From: Methylobacterium sp. BTF04
Lineage (GTDB): Bacteria > Pseudomonadota > Alphaproteobacteria > Rhizobiales > Beijerinckiaceae
DNA length: 62,815 bases
Reading direction: 5' to 3'
Assembly: GCF_010692745.1 (NCBI RefSeq)
Contig: NZ_JAAHTB010000026.1
Coordinates: 1 to 62,815, forward strand
Shown here one piece after another: positions 39,120 to 49,647 of this stretch. The first letter of the stretch is position 1. Every line of letters starts with the position of its first letter. The position numbers and the translations under genes were made by a program. The notes beneath the pieces are model-generated. The model saw only the letters and a program-made list of their open reading frames with translations, ran no database searches and was not told the DNA's origin.

Positions 39120-39431
39120 TCAGCAATCGTCGGCGTTCTGTCCGGTGATGACCTTGCCCTCCGGGGGCTTCTTCTCGCCGGCCTTCGGCTGGGTGTTGGC
39201 GCCGACGTTGTCGAGGGCTCCCACGGTGCCGGGCGACTCGGCCTTAGCGCCGGGGCTCACCTTCGTGTCGGACTTGCCGTCCACCATCGAGCTCTTGTCG
39301 GCGGACTTGTCATGCGCGCCCATGCCATGGGCATTGGTGGTGGTGCCGGTGGCGCAAGGCGCGGCGAGGGCGGTGCCGGCGGTCAGCAACAGAGCGGCAG
39401 CGGTGGTGGCAAGCGTACGGGTCAGGGTCAA
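39120..39431 (-). CDS. Small exported protein of unknown function
   Basis: 103 residues with a good signal peptide (ALLLTAGTALAAP, cleavage near residue 24). The mature part is about 79 residues, Lys/Asp/Gly-rich and probably disordered, with one Cys near each end (APCATG and the final DDC), which could pair. It is not a recognised family. It has its own terminator, so it is likely a genuine monocistronic gene. Confidence 0.7.
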   Translation of the reverse strand: MTLTRTLATTAAALLLTAGTALAAPCATGTTTNAHGMGAHDKSADKSSMVDGKSDTKVSPGAKAESPGTVGALDNVGANTQPKAGEKKPPEGKVITGQNADDC

Positions 39432-39614
39432 AAATCGTCTCCATCAATCGAGGATTCAGATGATCAACCCGACGATACAACCGTCGTTCCCCCCATGCGT
39501 CTGGAAGGCGCAGGAGACAGGCCTTCGCCGGAACAGGCGTGTGACGCGCGCCGCCTTCGGTCGCGGTGGGACGATCATCCCATCGCGCCGAAGATTTTCA
39601 CCGATCGGGCCGGG

Positions 39615-41450
<1,836 letters not shown>

Positions 41451-41612
41451 GATGCCATCTCCCAAAGGTTCCAATGCAGGCGCGATATGCCGTCGCAGCG
41501 GCCCGAATTCAATGCCGACGCAGGCCCGGCATGCGGCACCGGAGGCAACCTTGGCGTCGCTCACACGTAAAATGTCCGAACGACACGCAGGCCAGGAGCG
41601 TAAGGCACCGAC

Positions 41613-41915
41613 ATGGAACCGATGAAGCCGATGAAACCCATGGCTCCGATGAAGCCCATGAAACCGATGTCGGGCGGCGACGCCTGGTGGCCGCAGGAGC
41701 TCGGCCAGCCCTCCACCAGCGGTGGCCAGAACGACATGCGCTACGCGTTCTTTCCGGACAAGCAGCGCCTGATCGTCGAGGCCGACGGCAAGAGCACGAC
41801 TTACGACACCGGCGACCACAAGATCAGTGGCGTCTCGCAATCCAACGGCAGCGCGCCGACCTTCTCGAGCCAGAACGGCGACGTGAACGTGGCCGACCTG
41901 AAGACCGTGAGCTGA
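41613..41915 (+). CDS. Short protein with a Met-Lys-Pro repeat leader
   Basis: 100 residues, not assigned. The first 20 residues are tandem MKPM/MAPM units, like a metal-binding or disordered tail. The rest ([20 protein letters not shown], then [20 protein letters not shown]) looks like a small beta domain. Such proteins occur in Methylobacterium-type genomes as conserved hypotheticals. It is divergent from htpG. There is no signal peptide. Confidence 0.65.
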   Translation: MEPMKPMKPMAPMKPMKPMSGGDAWWPQELGQPSTSGGQNDMRYAFFPDKQRLIVEADGKSTTYDTGDHKISGVSQSNGSAPTFSSQNGDVNVADLKTVS

Positions 41916-42243
41916 TTCTGGTTTTCGCTGACGCTTTCAACTGATCCCACAGGTCATTGCAGAAGCGTCGGCTCGGGCTCCCGTCGCGTTTCAAGGGCGG
42001 GAGCCCAGTCGCGGTCCAGCAATCACGAGTGATCCTCGCAAATCCGATCGAGCGACCACGCTCCGAGGTCCCGATCACCGGGATCAATTAAAATCGTGCC
42101 GATGTCGGACACGCCCAAGGCGAAGATCGAATGCTCGATCACCGGGTCGGGCAGTCCGGGTCCCTCGCCGATCAGCAACCTGAATCCCGCCAAGCGCGAC
42201 CCACGGTTGGCCGAAGCGGGCTTCTGCCGGGATCCGCGCCGGT
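41916..42243. other. Intergenic region without a supported gene
   Basis: 328 bp. A short open frame on the plus strand at 42096-42296 has no RBS or family character. I see no terminator or repeat here. Confidence 0.5.
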
Positions 42244-43572
42244 CTAATGCCCCACAGCCGGCCGCGGCGTCGCCTCGTCGGAAATTCCGACCTTAGCCCA
42301 GACGTAAATGGCGAGCAGCGCCACCGGCAGCCCGATCAAAGACGTGCCGACAAAAAACCAGGTGAAGCCCGTCCGCTCGATCGCAAAGCCCGAGAAGCCT
42401 GCGAGGATGCTGCCGGGGAAGGCGCACAACGATGTCAGAAGCCCGAACTGGCTCGCTGCATGATCTGCGGATGCGAGGGTCGACATGTAGGTGATCAGCA
42501 CCACCGACGCGAAGGCGTAGGCGAAGTTCTCGACCCCCACGGCGACCGCGAAGGTCCAGAAAGCATTGCCGCCATCGCCACCATGCGCCGCAAGGTAGGC
42601 GAGGCTCAGGTGCGAGGCCGAGCCCGCCACGGTGCCGATGAGAAGGCTCGGCAGCATGCCGATCCGCGGGATGAGGGCGCCGGCCAGGAAGGTGCCGCCG
42701 AGCGCGATCCAGAAGCCGATGAGCTTGGTGACGGTGGCGATGTCGGTGTTCGAAAAGCCCTGGTGCTTGAACAACGGGACGGCCATCGCGCTCGCGACAT
42801 AGCCCGGCATGCGGAAGCCGGCGACGAGCAGCAGGATGACGGGCGCCATCGGGCCGAGCCGGGTCAACAGTTCCCGGATCGGCTCCCAGACCGTTTGGAC
42901 GAGGCCGGCCCTGGCAAGATGGGGGAGCTTGTCCGAGGCCGGCTCGGGGGCGAGTACGGCTGCGACCATGCCCGGGATCATCAGCGCGCCCATGCAGAGA
43001 TAGGCGCCGCGCCAGCCGATCCTGTCCGCCAGAAACAGGGCGCCTGCCCCGGCCGCAAGGTTGCCGATCCGCCAGCCGATCTCCGTCCAGGACGACAGCA
43101 CCGCCTGCTTTTCGGGAGGGCGCACGCTGGTGATGCGCCAGCCGTCGATCACGAGGTCGAGCGTCGCGCCGGCGAACCCCAACGCCAGCGAGAACGCGAT
43201 CGTCCAGCTGAGTTGATGCGCCGGATCGCCGAATGCGACACCGGCGACCGCCGCCATGACGCACAGCTGCGCTGCGACGATCCAGCCTCGCCTTCGACCG
43301 AGGAAGCGCCCGAGTACGGGCGCATCGTACCGGTCGAGGAATGGCGCCCACAGGAACTTGAACTTGTAGGCGAGGGTCAGTTCGCTGAGGAGCCCGATGG
43401 TGGCGATCGAGATCCCGATATCGGACAACCAGGCCGATTGCGTCGAGTAGACCAGCAAGAACGGGATGCCGGAGGTGAAACCGAGGCCAAGGGCCGGAGC
43501 AATCCGTCGATCAGTGAACAGCGCCGACCAGAAGGGCGTCGGGTCCGGTGTCGCAGCGGCCACTGAACTCAT
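42244..43572 (-). CDS. ampG: AmpG-like MFS permease
   Basis: 442 residues with about 12 hydrophobic segments. The N-terminal part is typical of AmpG/PAT permeases (GFTSGIPFLLVYSTQSAWL, then LAYKFKFLWAPFLDRYDAP, and DLVIDGWRITSV). AmpG imports anhydro-muropeptides for cell-wall recycling and, where AmpR exists, induces beta-lactamase; no ampC or ampR is nearby. It is monocistronic. Function beyond the family is inferred. Confidence 0.8.
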   Translation of the reverse strand: MSSVAAATPDPTPFWSALFTDRRIAPALGLGFTSGIPFLLVYSTQSAWLSDIGISIATIGLLSELTLAYKFKFLWAPFLDRYDAPVLGRFLGRRRGWIVAAQLCVMAAVAGVAFGDPAHQLSWTIAFSLALGFAGATLDLVIDGWRITSVRPPEKQAVLSSWTEIGWRIGNLAAGAGALFLADRIGWRGAYLCMGALMIPGMVAAVLAPEPASDKLPHLARAGLVQTVWEPIRELLTRLGPMAPVILLLVAGFRMPGYVASAMAVPLFKHQGFSNTDIATVTKLIGFWIALGGTFLAGALIPRIGMLPSLLIGTVAGSASHLSLAYLAAHGGDGGNAFWTFAVAVGVENFAYAFASVVLITYMSTLASADHAASQFGLLTSLCAFPGSILAGFSGFAIERTGFTWFFVGTSLIGLPVALLAIYVWAKVGISDEATPRPAVGH

Positions 43573-43796
43573 GCTCGGCTCTCTCCGATGTTACCGGCGC
43601 TGAATGGGTCCGAGCCGATGTGATGTCCCGATATCGGGACGTGCGTGCGGCCAGTCCGACCTTCTGCGCAAGGTCCGGGCGGCACACTATCACCGGTCTT
43701 TCAGGCGAGGGAGTAGGGAGCCTGGTGGGACAACTGGCGGTCCCGCGACGATTGAAGGCTCTCTCGACGCGATCGAAATGGAAGTGTCGCGCCCGC

Positions 43797-44876
43797 CTAC
43801 GGCATGACGCGCCGATACAGGCCTTCGTCGAATGCGATGGCCCGGGCACGGAAGCGTGCGGCGCGGTCGGGCTCGTGACCGATCACCAACCGACAGGCCG
43901 CAGCGTTCATGATCGCGGAAACCTTCCGCACGCGCTCCGGGTCCGTCCGATCGATCAAGGACGTGATCTCGTCGATACTGGCCTCCAGGTGCCAGGTGGT
44001 GTTCGTCAACTCGGCCTCGCTCACGGCGGCGGCGCAGGTGGAGAAGTAGCTCACCACCGGCGCCACGATCCGCTTGGCCCGCGACAGCAGGAGGAGATCG
44101 GTGGCCGCGCGCTGGTTCTCCGTGAGGTCGAGGGCCATGCTGGAAGCGATGCGCGCTTTGCCGTACCGGTCGCAAAAACGACGGATCACGCCCTCGTCCT
44201 CGGTGCAGACGAGGATCCCGCCGGTGGCACCCGATGTGTCGATCTGCCGGAAGAACGCGTTGATCGGCGTATAGCGCTGAAGGATCTGCATCATGCCGTC
44301 ATTGACGAGATGCTCCAGGTCGCCGCGATTGACCACGTCGAGGATGTCCCCCCGCCGGACATGGGCGGCGATGCAGGTGGAGAGATCGATGCGCGCATCG
44401 ACGGCCTCGACCGCCTCACGAACCGAATCGCTCCAGTTCACCTTTGACCAGGCAGCGATGCAGGCCCGCTTGAGATCGACCTCCGTCGACATGAAGGCGA
44501 TGAGCGGGCCGGGGAAATCGTAGAGGAGGCCGTCGACGTCGCTGAGGCGCGCCAGAAGTTCACCCCGGCTCAGCCCGGAAATCTCGGCCTGTGAATGGTA
44601 GGCGCTCTGCAATCGGACATCGCCGAGTTCCGCGTTCAACAGGATGGCGCCGTTCAGCCCGGCCTTCGAGTCGGTGAACAGGCTGCGATCCGCGAAGATT
44701 TCGGACAGGTGGTCGGGATGCATCAGGGCATAGCCGGCATACAGGTCCGCTCCGCCCAAAGGCGGCCAGATCACCGTCAGGGGAAGTTCGAGAAGCTCCG
44801 CCAGGATCCGTCCATAGATCGCAGCCAGCATCCGCGTCCCCAGCCCGTCGCCGCGGGCAGAGTAAATCGCCGTCAT
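43797..44876 (-). CDS. Fucosyltransferase-like protein
   Basis: 359 residues. The N-terminal part is GDGLGTRMLAAIYGRILAEL, a Rossmann-like nucleotide region with a GXGXR loop. CIAAHVRRGDILDVVNRGD near residue 185 matches the HxRRxD motif I of GT11/O-fucosyltransferases, which bind GDP-fucose. A second half (GILVCTEDEGVIRRFCDRYG, then TDLLLLSRAKRIVAPVVSYF) fits the GT-B fold. The start at 44876 follows GGATGGGGA. It stands alone, with no polysaccharide cluster around it. Donor and acceptor are unknown. Confidence 0.65.
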   Translation of the reverse strand: MTAIYSARGDGLGTRMLAAIYGRILAELLELPLTVIWPPLGGADLYAGYALMHPDHLSEIFADRSLFTDSKAGLNGAILLNAELGDVRLQSAYHSQAEISGLSRGELLARLSDVDGLLYDFPGPLIAFMSTEVDLKRACIAAWSKVNWSDSVREAVEAVDARIDLSTCIAAHVRRGDILDVVNRGDLEHLVNDGMMQILQRYTPINAFFRQIDTSGATGGILVCTEDEGVIRRFCDRYGKARIASSMALDLTENQRAATDLLLLSRAKRIVAPVVSYFSTCAAAVSEAELTNTTWHLEASIDEITSLIDRTDPERVRKVSAIMNAAACRLVIGHEPDRAARFRARAIAFDEGLYRRVMP

Positions 44877-45216
44877 TCCCCATCCTTGATGCTCGATGGC
44901 GGATGACACGTTCGCCCGCCATCGGAAGCGGCACTCGACGCGGCGCGTGCCTGACATCCCGATCCATAAGACGTCTGCCGCGGGCCCGACAGCGCTCATC
45001 GGTGCAGCGAGGACCTGTACGATCCTGCGCGCGCTGAAGCGAAGCGGCACGCTGGACGGCCTTGATGAACGATCCATACCCAGTGGCGCCTGCCAGTGCG
45101 GCACGCTTCATCCGCAGCGGTTCACGCCATTCGTGAAGGACGACCGCAAGCGCGTCCTCGGCCGGGTCATGACCGGCAGAACCCTACAGACAACCGACAA
45201 AGTCATTGAAAAAGCG
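44877..45216. other. Intergenic region before tRNA-Gly
   Basis: 340 bp between the glycosyltransferase-like gene and tRNA-Gly. The glycosyltransferase frame stays open upstream to 45104 without conserved sequence. No gene or clear signal is seen. Confidence 0.45.
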
Positions 45217-45290
45217 TGGAGCGGGCGGCGGGAATCGAACCCGCATATTCAGCTTGGGAAGCTGACGTTCTACCACTGAACTACGCCCGC
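45217..45290 (-). tRNA. tRNA-Gly(CCC)
   Basis: GCGGGCG acceptor pairs with CGCCCGC. The anticodon arm TCAGC-TTCCCAA-GCTGA gives CCC, the T-arm has GGTTCGATTC, and CCA is encoded at 45217-45219. Confidence 0.95.
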
Positions 45291-45515
45291 GCGTCGATTC
45301 CAAGCATCGACAGAACGGCCAAGCGAGGCCGTTGGAGGAGACCATACCAGAGCGGCCGGCATTGTCCACGGCCCTTCACGGCGACGTTTCCATCGGCCGG
45401 GGATTCGGATAGTTTCCGGTCGCGCGCCGGTCGCGGCCGGCACGGATGTCGTGCCAAGCGGCGCATGCTCCCCGAACCCTCCACCGAGTACCATCCCGCG
45501 CATGACAGCACGTAC

Positions 45516-46172
45516 GTGACGACGCCCGAAACTTACCCTTCCGGCGCAACGGACCGGGGCGCCCGCCTCGTCCTCGCGTCCGCCTCGCCCAGGCGCCTCG
45601 CCCTGCTGCAGCAGGCGGGCATCGAGCCCGATGCCCTTCTGCCGGCGGATATCGATGAGACTCCGCATAAGTCGGAGACGCCCCGCGAGCTGGCGCGCCG
45701 GCTCGCGCGCGACAAGCTGGCAGTGGCGGGGGACGCGGCGCGGCGACGGGACGACATGCGCGAGGCGTTCGTCATTTCCGCCGACACGGTGGTGGCTGTG
45801 GGCCGCCGCGTCCTGCCCAAGGCCGAACTGCCCGACGAGGCCGCCGATTGCCTGCGCCTGCTCTCCGGGCGCCAGCACCGGGTCTACACCGCGGTCTGCA
45901 TCCTCTCGCCGAAGGGCACGCGCCGCGAACGCGTGGTGGAAACCCGCGTGCGCTTCAAACGCCTGTCGTCGCGCGAGATCGAAAGTTATCTCGCCTCCGA
46001 CGAATGGCGCGGCAAGGCCGGCGGCTACGCCATCCAGGGCCTGGCGGGCGCCTTCGTGGTCAAGCTCGTCGGCTCGTACAGCGCCGTGGTCGGCCTGCCG
46101 CTGTACGAGACCCTCAGCCTCCTCGAAGGCGAGGGTTTCCCGGTCCGTCAGAGTTGGGGTGCCGTGGCATGA
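45516..46172 (+). CDS. Maf-family nucleoside triphosphate pyrophosphatase
   Basis: About 218 residues. Maf signatures are [34 protein letters not shown] and the C-terminal [19 protein letters not shown]. These enzymes hydrolyse non-canonical or TTP/UTP-type nucleotides and have been linked to septation control. The GTG at 45516 is chosen; an ATG at 45465 would add 17 non-conserved residues. Its stop overlaps yacG (ATGA), as in many alphaproteobacteria, where maf-yacG form a unit. Confidence 0.88.
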   Translation: MTTPETYPSGATDRGARLVLASASPRRLALLQQAGIEPDALLPADIDETPHKSETPRELARRLARDKLAVAGDAARRRDDMREAFVISADTVVAVGRRVLPKAELPDEAADCLRLLSGRQHRVYTAVCILSPKGTRRERVVETRVRFKRLSSREIESYLASDEWRGKAGGYAIQGLAGAFVVKLVGSYSAVVGLPLYETLSLLEGEGFPVRQSWGAVA

Positions 46173-46399
46173 CCGAGTCGCTCCCGCCCCGTACAGCGGC
46201 CAAGCGGCCGCCGAAACCCGAGCCCTGCCCGATCTGCCGCAAGCCAGCCGAGGCCGCCTTCCAGCCGTTCTGCTCGGCCCGCTGCGCCGACATCGACCTC
46301 GGACGCTGGCTCACCGACCGCTACGCCATCCCCACCGCAGCCGACGAGGACGAGGATGCCGAGGCCCCTCCGGCGGTTTCGGCCGATCGGGACGGTTGA
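46169..46399 (+). CDS. yacG: YacG zinc-binding DNA gyrase inhibitor
   Basis: A 76-residue protein with a Cys4 zinc site, CPIC and FCSARC spaced as in YacG, followed by [15 protein letters not shown]. In E. coli, YacG binds GyrB and inhibits gyrase. It is translationally coupled to maf. The acidic C-terminal tail is usual. Confidence 0.9.
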   Translation: MTESLPPRTAAKRPPKPEPCPICRKPAEAAFQPFCSARCADIDLGRWLTDRYAIPTAADEDEDAEAPPAVSADRDG

Positions 46400-46502
46400 G
46401 AACGGCGCCCCGAAAAAATGTCTGCAGATCGAGGCTGGACAGGTCGTTTGTCCGTCACTATACCCCCGCTCCAGCCGGTGCCGCTCACGCGAACCGGCTG
46501 CT

Positions 46503-46578
46503 GCCCAGGTAGCTCAGTTGGTAGAGCATGCGACTGAAAATCGCAGTGTCGGCGGTTCGACTCCGTCCCTGGGCACCA
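46503..46578 (+). tRNA. tRNA-Phe(GAA), prophage attachment site
   Basis: A 76-nt tRNA with GCCCAGG/CCTGGGC acceptor, anticodon GAA in CGACTGAAAATCG, T-loop GGTTCGACTC and encoded CCA. The phage integrase gene begins its 3' end only 23 bp beyond, so the tRNA 3' half is the likely att core. Confidence 0.96.
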
Positions 46579-46600
46579 TCCATTTCTTAAGCTCCAGAGA

Positions 46601-47665
46601 TCATTTGATTTTCTGAAATACGTCCCGCACCTGGGCGACCGGTGCGGGATAAATTGGCGCTTGGCGAGCGAGATGGGCGTTGTTGACGGTCCGCGTATAG
46701 ACCGCGCTTTCTCGGCTTCCCGGCGTCCATCCGTACAGCGCGTTTAGCTGGGCCTCTGTAGCTCCCGCTTCGGCCGCTCGGCGAGCGCCGGCCTTGCGCA
46801 ATCCATGTGCGGATCCGGGCACGCCGGCATCCCGACACATCTTTCCGAACCAATTTCCGAACGATTCTTTGGTGAAGGGCCGCCCGTGCTCGCTGACGAT
46901 GAAGGCGAGATCCCCCGTTGGCGTTGCAGCTATCGACTCGGCCAGCGGTGGAAGGATCGGCCGCGTCACGACTGCGCCGGTCTTTTCGGTACGAATCGAT
47001 AGCTCGCCATTTCGAACGTGCTGCCGCCCGAGTTTCACGGCGTCGCCTCGGCGAAGGCCGGTGTAGAGCAGGAGATCGAATGCGAGGCGCTGGCGGGTGC
47101 CGAGAGGCCACTGTGCCTCGAAGCGCTCGAGCTCCTCCTCGGTCCAGCTATGGAAGCCGATGGCGTCGTTCTCGCCGGTGAGAAGCTTCACGCCTATGGT
47201 CGGATTGGTCTTCACGTATTCTCGGTCAGTGGCCCATCCGAACAGGCCGCGCATGGCCTTCAGGAAATCGTTGGCCGCGTGCGGCTTCTCCCGGCGCCTG
47301 TCTCGACCGGCCAGGATGGCGCGGCGATCGAAGATCGTCAGGGATTCGGTGCCGGCTGTTTCCTCAATGGCGCGATAGATGGTGTGGCGCTGCTTGCGCG
47401 TGGCCGCTCCGAGATCCGACCATTCCGCGCTGACCACGTATCTCGCGATGAGCCAGGACAGGGAGCCCGTCACCGGTCCCTTGGGCTCAACGGGCGTTCC
47501 CTCGAGCGCCCAGCGATAGTCTCGCCAGAATGCTTCCGTGCCGTACGGCTCGTTCATGCGCACGCGCTTGCCCTGGCCCTGACGGACGTACCAGACCACG
47601 CGGCCGTGGCGGGTCTTCTCTCGGACGAGGTGAGGCGGGCGGGGGCGAGGCATATCGAGGGTCAT
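46601..47665 (-). CDS. int: Phage tyrosine integrase
   Basis: 354 residues. The catalytic set is visible: Arg in YTGLRRGDAV, Lys in IRTEKTGAVV, His/Arg in SAHGLRKAGARRA, Trp in LYGWTPGSR and the Tyr nucleophile in AVYTRTVN (near 323). A SAM-like core-binding region (LSWLIARYVVSAEW, then FLKAMRGLFGWATDREYV) precedes it. It ends 23 bp from tRNA-Phe, so it should catalyse integration there. The next gene overlaps its start by 4 bases. Confidence 0.93.
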   Translation of the reverse strand: MTLDMPRPRPPHLVREKTRHGRVVWYVRQGQGKRVRMNEPYGTEAFWRDYRWALEGTPVEPKGPVTGSLSWLIARYVVSAEWSDLGAATRKQRHTIYRAIEETAGTESLTIFDRRAILAGRDRRREKPHAANDFLKAMRGLFGWATDREYVKTNPTIGVKLLTGENDAIGFHSWTEEELERFEAQWPLGTRQRLAFDLLLYTGLRRGDAVKLGRQHVRNGELSIRTEKTGAVVTRPILPPLAESIAATPTGDLAFIVSEHGRPFTKESFGNWFGKMCRDAGVPGSAHGLRKAGARRAAEAGATEAQLNALYGWTPGSRESAVYTRTVNNAHLARQAPIYPAPVAQVRDVFQKIK

Positions 47666-47865
47666 AGGAACGGCACTCGATCCTCGATGGCAACCACGGA
47701 GGCTTTCTCTGCCTCGTTTGTCCGGTCATCCGAAGGGATCGTCTCTACCGAGACCCCGTCGGACCGAACGATCACGCGCATGACGGGCAGCCCAGCCGCT
47801 TGGATCGCGCGAATCGCGCGCGCAATGTCAGCCTGTGTGACCGTGGCGGCCCGGCGTGGCATCAA
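47662..47865 (-). CDS. Small prophage protein upstream of int
   Basis: 67 residues, not recognised. It begins MMPRRAATVTQADIARAIRA, with a predicted helix followed by a strand (MRVIVRSDGVSVETI). It overlaps the int start (ATGA), and its position, size and basic N-terminus fit a recombination directionality factor or other small int partner, but no excisionase motif is certain. Confidence 0.6.
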   Translation of the reverse strand: MMPRRAATVTQADIARAIRAIQAAGLPVMRVIVRSDGVSVETIPSDDRTNEAEKASVVAIEDRVPFL

Positions 47866-47896
47866 TCCGTCCCTGCGAGCTTAGAGGCGTCGGGCA

Positions 47897-48289
47897 CTAC
47901 GCTCTCCCTGCGACAGGCCCGGCAGCGAGCCGCACGGCCGTTCGAGCGATGCTGAGGATATTCCGGCGCATCTCCGGATCTTCGATCGCGATGTAGGCGC
48001 GAAGGAGATCGACAGCTCCGTTCTCGGCGAGGAGGCCGAGCACCTCGCCCTGTCCCTCTTCGCTCTGATCTCCGAATAGCGTGGACACCGGCACATCGAG
48101 GAGCCGCGCGATCTCCTGCAATCGGCTTGCGCCAACGCGGTTGATGCCCTTCTCGTACTTTTGGATCTGCTGGAATGTCACGCCGAGGGCTTCGCCGAGC
48201 GCGGACTGCGACAGGCCTTTGGCTTTGCGGAGCGCCATGATGCGCACGCCGACGTCCCGATCGGTATCGGTGGTGGATTTCTGGGTCAT
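47897..48289 (-). CDS. XRE-family phage HTH protein
   Basis: 130 residues. HTH residues 15-70 read IMALRKAKGLSQSALGEALG, then VTFQQIQKYEKGINRVGASR, the classic XRE fold. A short helical tail follows (LLRAYIAIEDPEMRRNILSI). The start at 48289 excludes a non-conserved extension. It is in the leftward operon near its end, far from the main CI/Cro switch, so it may be a second regulator. Confidence 0.85.
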   Translation of the reverse strand: MTQKSTTDTDRDVGVRIMALRKAKGLSQSALGEALGVTFQQIQKYEKGINRVGASRLQEIARLLDVPVSTLFGDQSEEGQGEVLGLLAENGAVDLLRAYIAIEDPEMRRNILSIARTAVRLAAGPVAGRA

Positions 48290-48356
48290 GAGCAGGATCC
48301 TCGAAGGGATGGCGTGGAGAACGGGGCTCGGCGGGTCAGCGTCGAGCCCCGGGACC

Positions 48357-48647
48357 TCATGAGTCTTGCTGTCGAGACCACGCCGGGTTCTCTCCCTCGG
48401 GGCCGAACAGGTCCGGCAGCGCATTCTCGATGGTGCGGAACAGCTCGCTCAGGAGGTTGTCTGACCGGACGCCAGCCTCCCCTCTGGCCTCGTCGGACTG
48501 CAGAACGCGATCGTCCGGGGCGTATGCATCGCCGTGCAAGAAGCCCTGGAACACCATGTCCAGTGCGATGAAGCCGATGGAGTCACGCAACGGGACCGGC
48601 AGATGGCTCCAGGCGGCGCTGAGTTCGACGGGACCGGGCACTTTCAT
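48357..48647 (-). CDS. Hypothetical prophage protein
   Basis: 96 residues, no recognised family. The N-terminal half is hydrophobic-helical (LPVPLRDSIGFIALDMVFQG), the rest acidic. It overlaps the preceding gene by 4 bp (ATGA), so it is translationally coupled in the leftward operon. Confidence 0.65.
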   Translation of the reverse strand: MKVPGPVELSAAWSHLPVPLRDSIGFIALDMVFQGFLHGDAYAPDDRVLQSDEARGEAGVRSDNLLSELFRTIENALPDLFGPEGENPAWSRQQDS

Positions 48648-49174
48648 GACCGCCGTCCTTCCGTGCGCATGGCATCGCGAGCCTGGTGGAGGCGAGCGAT
48701 CACCGTCTCGATCCAGGCCGCCTCCGCGTTGGTCGGCCAGCCTCGGCCCCTTTCGATCTCTCGGAGCCGGTTGATCTCGGGCCTGGTCAAGAACTTGCCG
48801 CCGAACCGCTTAGGCGTGTCCCAGTTCTGCGAGAGGCAGAAGGTCGAGACGCTCGCCCAGGACTCGAGCTTCTGAACGCCCCAGATCGGTAGACCGAGCT
48901 TGCGCGTGCGGGCATCCGGATTGTCGGGATCGCGCGAGGTCGGCCCCGACTTCCGGAACGCGTCGGCGAAGTTGAAGTCTTCCCCGAAGTTGCGGTGGGC
49001 CACGACGGTCGGTGTGTCCTCGGTCAAGGCTTTGGCGAGGGCGTGGAAGTCGCTCCCGGCGGCGGAAAGCGTCCGCTGGATCGCGCGGGCGGTCGCGACC
49101 ACCTCCCCGTCGTTGTCGCTGGCGAGCAGCGGCAACAGCTTGGCCAGCTTTGGAAGGATTGCACACGGGATCAT
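48644..49174 (-). CDS. Hypothetical prophage protein
   Basis: 176 residues. The first 50 residues (LPKLAKLLPLLASDNDGEVV, then ATARAIQRTLSAAGSDFHAL) resemble a short domain seen in many Rhizobiales phage proteins, with the pattern S-D-x-D-G-E-V; the function is unknown. The second half has WGVQKLESWASVSTFCLSQ and a Trp/Arg-rich end. The start at 49174 overlaps the upstream stop (ATGA). Confidence 0.7.
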   Translation of the reverse strand: MIPCAILPKLAKLLPLLASDNDGEVVATARAIQRTLSAAGSDFHALAKALTEDTPTVVAHRNFGEDFNFADAFRKSGPTSRDPDNPDARTRKLGLPIWGVQKLESWASVSTFCLSQNWDTPKRFGGKFLTRPEINRLREIERGRGWPTNAEAAWIETVIARLHQARDAMRTEGRRS

Positions 49175-49644
49175 GGCCGCCCACCTTGGCTGCCGTCGGG
49201 GAACGCAGCCGGCTGCAACTCGGCCGCGCGCGCCCATATCTCGGTACAGGTCTCATGGCCGAGCATCTGGTAGGCGGCGTGGACGAAAGACCGACGCTTG
49301 CCGTCGGCCTCGCGAAGCGCAGCTTCGTGCGCAAGACGGCCCGCAGTCCCTCTCTCGGCCCGCGCAAGCTCGCCAATCCGTGCCTGCAGGTTCGGCCTAG
49401 ATCGACGCTTCACCTTCAGGGCGCGCTCGGCCCGCTTCTTCCATTCCCGGCCATGTTCGGTCGAGAGGTCGGCGTGGTCGATCTGGTCCTCGATGGCGAG
49501 GATGGAGGCGTCGACGCCGGCCAGGATCTGTCGGCCCTGCTCGGCCGTTTTGATATCGTCGATCGAGATCTCGGTTCCGTCCCGGAACCGGATCACGTTG
49601 ATGGTGAAGGCGTCACGCAAATGAACAATAGGGGTGAGGCTCAT
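49171..49644 (-). CDS. Hypothetical prophage protein
   Basis: 157 residues, not recognised. It begins MSLTPIVHLRDAFTINVIRF and is mainly basic helix (AERALKVKRRSRPNLQARIG, then LARAERGTAGRLAHEAALRE), possibly coiled coil and nucleic-acid binding. Between the 785-residue gene (3 bp away) and the next (ATGA overlap), it is clearly part of one operon. Confidence 0.65.
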   Translation of the reverse strand: MSLTPIVHLRDAFTINVIRFRDGTEISIDDIKTAEQGRQILAGVDASILAIEDQIDHADLSTEHGREWKKRAERALKVKRRSRPNLQARIGELARAERGTAGRLAHEAALREADGKRRSFVHAAYQMLGHETCTEIWARAAELQPAAFPDGSQGGRP

Positions 49645-49647
49645 GAC

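Noticed and set aside
42096..42296. 66-residue plus-strand ORF
   Set aside because: No ribosome site, overlaps the ampG 3' end and has a random composition.
42247..43566. 439-residue plus-strand frame opposite ampG
   Set aside because: Charged, non-conserved translation; ampG on the minus strand is a clear permease.
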